The notes under the pieces are model-generated. The model saw only the letters and a list, made by a program, of their open reading frames with translations. It had not been told where the DNA came from and searched no databases. From positions 186,001 through 250,000 of the forward strand of contig NZ_QPIG01000001.1 in assembly GCF_003337215.1 (NCBI RefSeq): a stretch of 64,000 nucleotides of DNA, in the 5' to 3' direction. This DNA is from Oceanihabitans sediminis (GTDB taxonomy: Bacteria; Bacteroidota; Bacteroidia; Flavobacteriales; Flavobacteriaceae). Shown here piece after piece: positions 61,254 to 64,000 of this stretch (within the stretch, counting starts at the first letter, position 1; the number at the start of each line of letters is the position of its first letter). The position numbers and the translations under genes are program-made.

Positions 61254-62276
61254 ATGAAATCAAAAGTTCTTATTTTACTGGCAATTGGATTTATGCTCAA
61301 CATAACAAATATTCAAGCACAACGTGGTGTAAGAATCGGTTATATTGACACAGAATATATTTTAGAAAACATCCCTGAATACCAAGAAGCAACTTCACAG
61401 TTAGATTCTAAAGTTCAGAAATGGAAATCGGAAATAGAATCTAGATTAAGTGTTATTGAGCAAAAAAGAAAAGACCTAAGCAACGAAAAAGTTCTTTTAA
61501 CAAATGAGCTTGTTGCAGAGAGAGAAGAAGATATTAAGTTTGAAGAGCTTGAAATTTTAGAATATCAGCAAAAAAGATTTGGTCCTAACGGCGATTTAAT
61601 GATCCAAAAAAGACAATTAATTCAGCCAATACAAGATCAAATATTTGCAGCAGTTCAAGACATTGCTTCAACTAAAAAATATGATTTTATATTCGATAAA
61701 TCTGCAGATGTAGTAATGCTTTACTCCGCTGATAGATTCGATATAAGTGAACAAGTTATTAGAGCAATTGTAAGAACTTCTAAAAGAGAGCAAGCAGCTT
61801 CTAAGAAAGAAAGAAGAGAAGCTCAAGCAGAAGATGTAGTACCAGAAGTAAATGATGCTATAGATGAAAGAAGAAAAGCTTTAGAAGAAAAGAAAGCAGC
61901 CCGTGCAGCGGAAGCAGAAAAACGCAGACAAGAACTTCTTGAAGCTCGTGAAGCTAAAAAAGAAGAAGCACAAAGAAGAAGAGATAGTATTATTGAAGCT
62001 AGAAAACAAATTAGAGAAGAAAGGCTAAAAGAAAGAAATACTACAAATGAAGAAAATGTAGATACCAAAGAAGACGAAAGTTCTAAAACTGTTAATGAAG
62101 CTGAAGAGCCTAAAACAGAAGAAAAAGTTATAGAAGACGCTGCAGAAAAGAAATTATCAGACAGAGAGAAGCGTAAACAAGAACTAGAAGAAAGAAGACA
62201 AAAAATTCTGGAAGATCGTAGAAAAGCAAAAGAAGAGCGAGAAAAACAGAAAAACGAAAAAGAAGACGAAAATTAA
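61254..62276 (+). CDS. OmpH/Skp-family periplasmic chaperone with long charged coiled-coil tail
   Basis: A 340-residue protein with signal peptide MKSKVLILLAIGFMLNITNIQAQ. Residues about 28-180 are an OmpH/Skp domain (RIGYIDTEYILENIPEYQEATSQL, two long helices, then YDFIFDKSADVVMLYS). The remaining ~160 residues are almost purely Lys, Arg, Glu, Ala and Asp repeats (EEKKAARAAEAEKRRQELLE), a long charged coiled coil unlike ordinary Skp (about 160 residues). It follows bamA and precedes a normal-length ompH, so it belongs to the outer membrane assembly block. Confidence 0.92.
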   Translation: MKSKVLILLAIGFMLNITNIQAQRGVRIGYIDTEYILENIPEYQEATSQLDSKVQKWKSEIESRLSVIEQKRKDLSNEKVLLTNELVAEREEDIKFEELEILEYQQKRFGPNGDLMIQKRQLIQPIQDQIFAAVQDIASTKKYDFIFDKSADVVMLYSADRFDISEQVIRAIVRTSKREQAASKKERREAQAEDVVPEVNDAIDERRKALEEKKAARAAEAEKRRQELLEAREAKKEEAQRRRDSIIEARKQIREERLKERNTTNEENVDTKEDESSKTVNEAEEPKTEEKVIEDAAEKKLSDREKRKQELEERRQKILEDRRKAKEEREKQKNEKEDEN

Positions 62277-62311
62277 AAACAAAAATTATAACACAAATTA
62301 AACTTTAAGAA

Positions 62312-62821
62312 ATGAAACAATTTAAAACCCTATTATTAGCAGCAGCTTTATTCATTGGTGGAACAAGCTTTATGCAAGCGCAAACTAAAGTTGCACATAT
62401 CAATACACAAGAACTTATTTCTCAAATGCCAGACATGAAAACAGCTCAAGCTGAAATGGACAAACTTGGTAAAACGTACGAAGCAGACATCAAAGCAATG
62501 GTAACAGAATACCAAAACAAAATGAAATTATATGAGTCTGAAGCTAACACGAAAACAGACGAGGAAAACCAAAAGCGTTTAATCGAGGTACAAACAATGC
62601 AACAAAACATTCAAGAATACCAAGGTCAAGCACAACAAGATATGCAAAAGAAAGAAATGGACTTATTAAAGCCTATTACTGAAAAAGCTAAAGCTGCTAT
62701 CTTAAAAGTAGCAAGAGCTCAAGGTTTTGCTTATGTATTAGATTCTACACAAGGTGGTGGAGTTATCATGGCAGATGGTAAAGACTTACTTGCAGATGTA
62801 AAAAAAGAATTAGGTTTCTAA
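62312..62821 (+). CDS. OmpH/Skp-family periplasmic chaperone
   Basis: A 169-residue protein of normal Skp length. Signal peptide MKQFKTLLLAAALFIGGTSFMQAQ, then VAHINTQELISQMPDMKTAQAEM, a long helical hairpin and a closing strand region GFAYVLDSTQGGGVIMADG. Skp trimers hold unfolded outer membrane proteins in their tentacles and deliver them to BamA. It lies 35 bp after the long paralogue, in the same transcript, and ends at a very strong terminator. Confidence 0.94.
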   Translation: MKQFKTLLLAAALFIGGTSFMQAQTKVAHINTQELISQMPDMKTAQAEMDKLGKTYEADIKAMVTEYQNKMKLYESEANTKTDEENQKRLIEVQTMQQNIQEYQGQAQQDMQKKEMDLLKPITEKAKAAILKVARAQGFAYVLDSTQGGGVIMADGKDLLADVKKELGF

Positions 62822-62842
62822 TAAACATCGAAATAAAATTTC

Positions 62843-62879
62843 AAAAGAGCCGTCTTCTACAAGACGGCTCTTTTATTTT
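62843..62879 (+). terminator. Terminator after the ompH pair
   Basis: AAAAGAGCCGTCTT and AAGACGGCTCTTTT form a 14-bp stem with a 4-nt loop, then T-rich DNA. Confidence 0.92.
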
Positions 62880-62966
62880 ATAAACTAACGATAACAAGCG
62901 GAAAGAGTAAAAACTAATTTATTTTTTCAATGTATTTATTTACTTTTATATGCAATTTAAAAACTC

Positions 62967-63746
62967 ATGAGTAAACAAGCTATCGGTATGTTTGATTCTG
63001 GTGTTGGAGGAACTTCTATATGGAAGGAACTTAACGCCTTACTTCCTCATGAAAACACTATCTATTTAGCAGATAGCAAGAATGCTCCGTACGGAAATAA
63101 AAGCAATAAAGAAATACTTTCTTTAAGCGAAAAGAATGTAGAATTTCTAATTAAAAAAAAATGCAAACTTATAGTTGTTGCCTGCAATACAGCTACAACA
63201 AACGCCATTCACAAACTGCGTGAAAAATACAATATTCCTTTTATAGGCATAGAACCTGCTATTAAACCAGCTGCACTACAAACAAAAACCAAAGCAATAG
63301 GTATTCTAGCAACCAAAGGAACCCTTTCTAGCGATCTTTTTCATAAAAAGACCAATCTATTCACAAATGATATTAAAGTGATTGAACAGGTAGGAGAAGG
63401 AATTGTAGATTTAATAGAAAACGGAAAAGTTGCAAGCGATGAAATGAAAGAGCTCTTAAAGATCTATATGCACCCTATGCTAAAAGCAAATATAGATTAT
63501 CTTGTTTTAGGTTGTACTCATTACCCGTATTTGATACCTCAGCTATTAGAAATTCTTCCTAGCCATATTAAGATTATTGACTCTGGAGAAGCGGTTGCAA
63601 GACAAACAAAAGCCGTTTTAAGACAGCACAACCTTCTTAATAACGTAACAAACAAACCTACTCTTAAATTCTATTCTAACGGAAAGCCAGAAGTAATGCA
63701 ACAGCTTCTAACTAATGATTACCCTGTAGAATATTTAGATTTTTAG
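62967..63746 (+). CDS. murI: Glutamate racemase
   Basis: A 259-residue racemase providing D-glutamate for peptidoglycan. The FDSGVGGTSIW opening, first catalytic Cys in VVACNTATTNA and second in LGCTHYPYLIP are intact. It follows the ompH terminator with its own short upstream region (TTTACTTTTATATG, one mismatch to the -7 box) and so is probably expressed separately. Confidence 0.97.
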   Translation: MSKQAIGMFDSGVGGTSIWKELNALLPHENTIYLADSKNAPYGNKSNKEILSLSEKNVEFLIKKKCKLIVVACNTATTNAIHKLREKYNIPFIGIEPAIKPAALQTKTKAIGILATKGTLSSDLFHKKTNLFTNDIKVIEQVGEGIVDLIENGKVASDEMKELLKIYMHPMLKANIDYLVLGCTHYPYLIPQLLEILPSHIKIIDSGEAVARQTKAVLRQHNLLNNVTNKPTLKFYSNGKPEVMQQLLTNDYPVEYLDF

Positions 63747-63779
63747 AACTCTTTAAAAACAAGAAATATCTAAAAATGA

Positions 63780-63821
63780 CAAAGGAAACAGATTGACGCT
63801 TTTTATCAAGTGTTTCCTTTG
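63780..63821. repeat. 11-bp perfect inverted repeat downstream of murI
   Basis: CAAAGGAAACA (63780-63790) and TGTTTCCTTTG (63811-63821) with a 20-nt loop. No T-run follows, so it is at best a weak terminator. The rest of 63747-63966 shows no gene. Confidence 0.45.
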
Positions 63822-63966
63822 CAAGTCGTATTCCTATATTGGCATTATCCAACAAGTTCAATGAGTATTCTCTCAGCCACTAATGTAAGTCTAGGCACCT
63901 CAATACAACATATTAAAGATAAGAAAAATTATCACTTATTAAGCTGTATTTTAAAACTTTAACATA

Positions 63967-64000
63967 TCAGTCTTCCTTAAACCAACTAGAATATTTTACG
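63967..64000 (-). CDS. C-terminal end of a probable gamma carbonic anhydrase (cut by window edge)
   Basis: On the minus strand the last codons read VKYSSWFKED followed by TGA. Gamma carbonic anhydrase family proteins (YrdA/PaaY type, left-handed beta-helix) of Flavobacteriaceae end with a very similar NYVMYSSWFKE, and I recall the gene beside murI in that group. Only ten residues are visible, so this is a tentative call. Confidence 0.4.
   Translation of the reverse strand, partial: VKYSSWFKED

Noticed and set aside
1-64000. CRISPR arrays, rRNA operons or insertion-sequence transposases
   Set aside because: No regularly spaced repeats, no rRNA sequence and no transposase motif (DDE, HUH-Y1 or serine resolvase) found on reading; the only mobile unit is the tRNA-Leu element.

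Overview
The window is about 64 kb of AT-rich chromosome from a member of the Flavobacteriaceae (Bacteroidota). This rests on gldA, DUF5686, DUF6089/PorG-like and DUF6150 proteins, a DAHP synthase-chorismate mutase fusion, a folK-deoxynucleoside kinase fusion, tandem ompH genes after bamA, and repeated use of the Bacteroidota promoter pattern TTG-N19-TAnnTTTG instead of Shine-Dalgarno-led layouts. I cannot assign a genus from sequence alone.

Layout. 1-3418 (minus): aromatic amino acid and translation-quality operon (aminotransferase, DAHP synthase-chorismate mutase, rsgA, dtd start). 3673-6546: gldA, a DUF2807 lipoprotein and a PagL-like lipid A deacylase. 6667-8456: metK behind a SAM-II-like riboswitch, then tRNA-Tyr. 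8541-11495: secreted protein plus deoxynucleoside kinase, a long intergenic inverted-repeat element, a DUF6150 repeat protein and an App1-like phosphatase. 11577-14778: membrane and soluble pyrophosphatases. 14927-20917: DUF5686 protein, pdhB and etfBA, with a perfect 24-bp palindrome ahead of etfB. 21003-29262: DUF151 nuclease, nucleoside transporter, thyA, a membrane-anchored dihydrofolate reductase fusion, an FAD oxidoreductase, fabD, lspA. 29450-33487: sugar nucleotide genes, waaA (Kdo transfer) and an Ala-rich lipoprotein.

33608-39117 is the main accessory feature: a compact 5.5-kb integrative element inserted in the 3' end of tRNA-Leu(UAA). It is bounded by 21-bp direct repeats and carries a tyrosine integrase, an excisionase-like HTH protein, a candidate replication protein followed by an AT-rich repeat-bearing gap, a 50-residue membrane protein coupled to a downstream gene, and several unknown genes. 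Paired ACGTACAAA repeats sit inside both ends. The element has separated tRNA-Leu from its original terminator and carries a replacement at its right end.

39208-52 kb and beyond is housekeeping: tRNA-Gly, mutS, an RNA methyltransferase, folK-dNK, an AsmA-like protein, rpsU, DUF2797, GH3, clpX/clpP/tig, a holin-like membrane protein, an alpha/beta hydrolase, pdxJ, a CBS protein and nadK. The window closes with an envelope block (PorG-like protein, uppS, bamA, two ompH/skp genes, murI) and the last residues of a probable gamma carbonic anhydrase.

Functional themes: envelope building (lspA, waaA, galE, uppS, bamA, ompH, murI, lipid A deacylase, AsmA), nucleotide and folate supply (nucleoside transporter, two deoxynucleoside kinases, thyA, DHFR, folK), pyrophosphate-driven ion pumping, and proteostasis. 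All calls come from reading the sequence; no database search was run.
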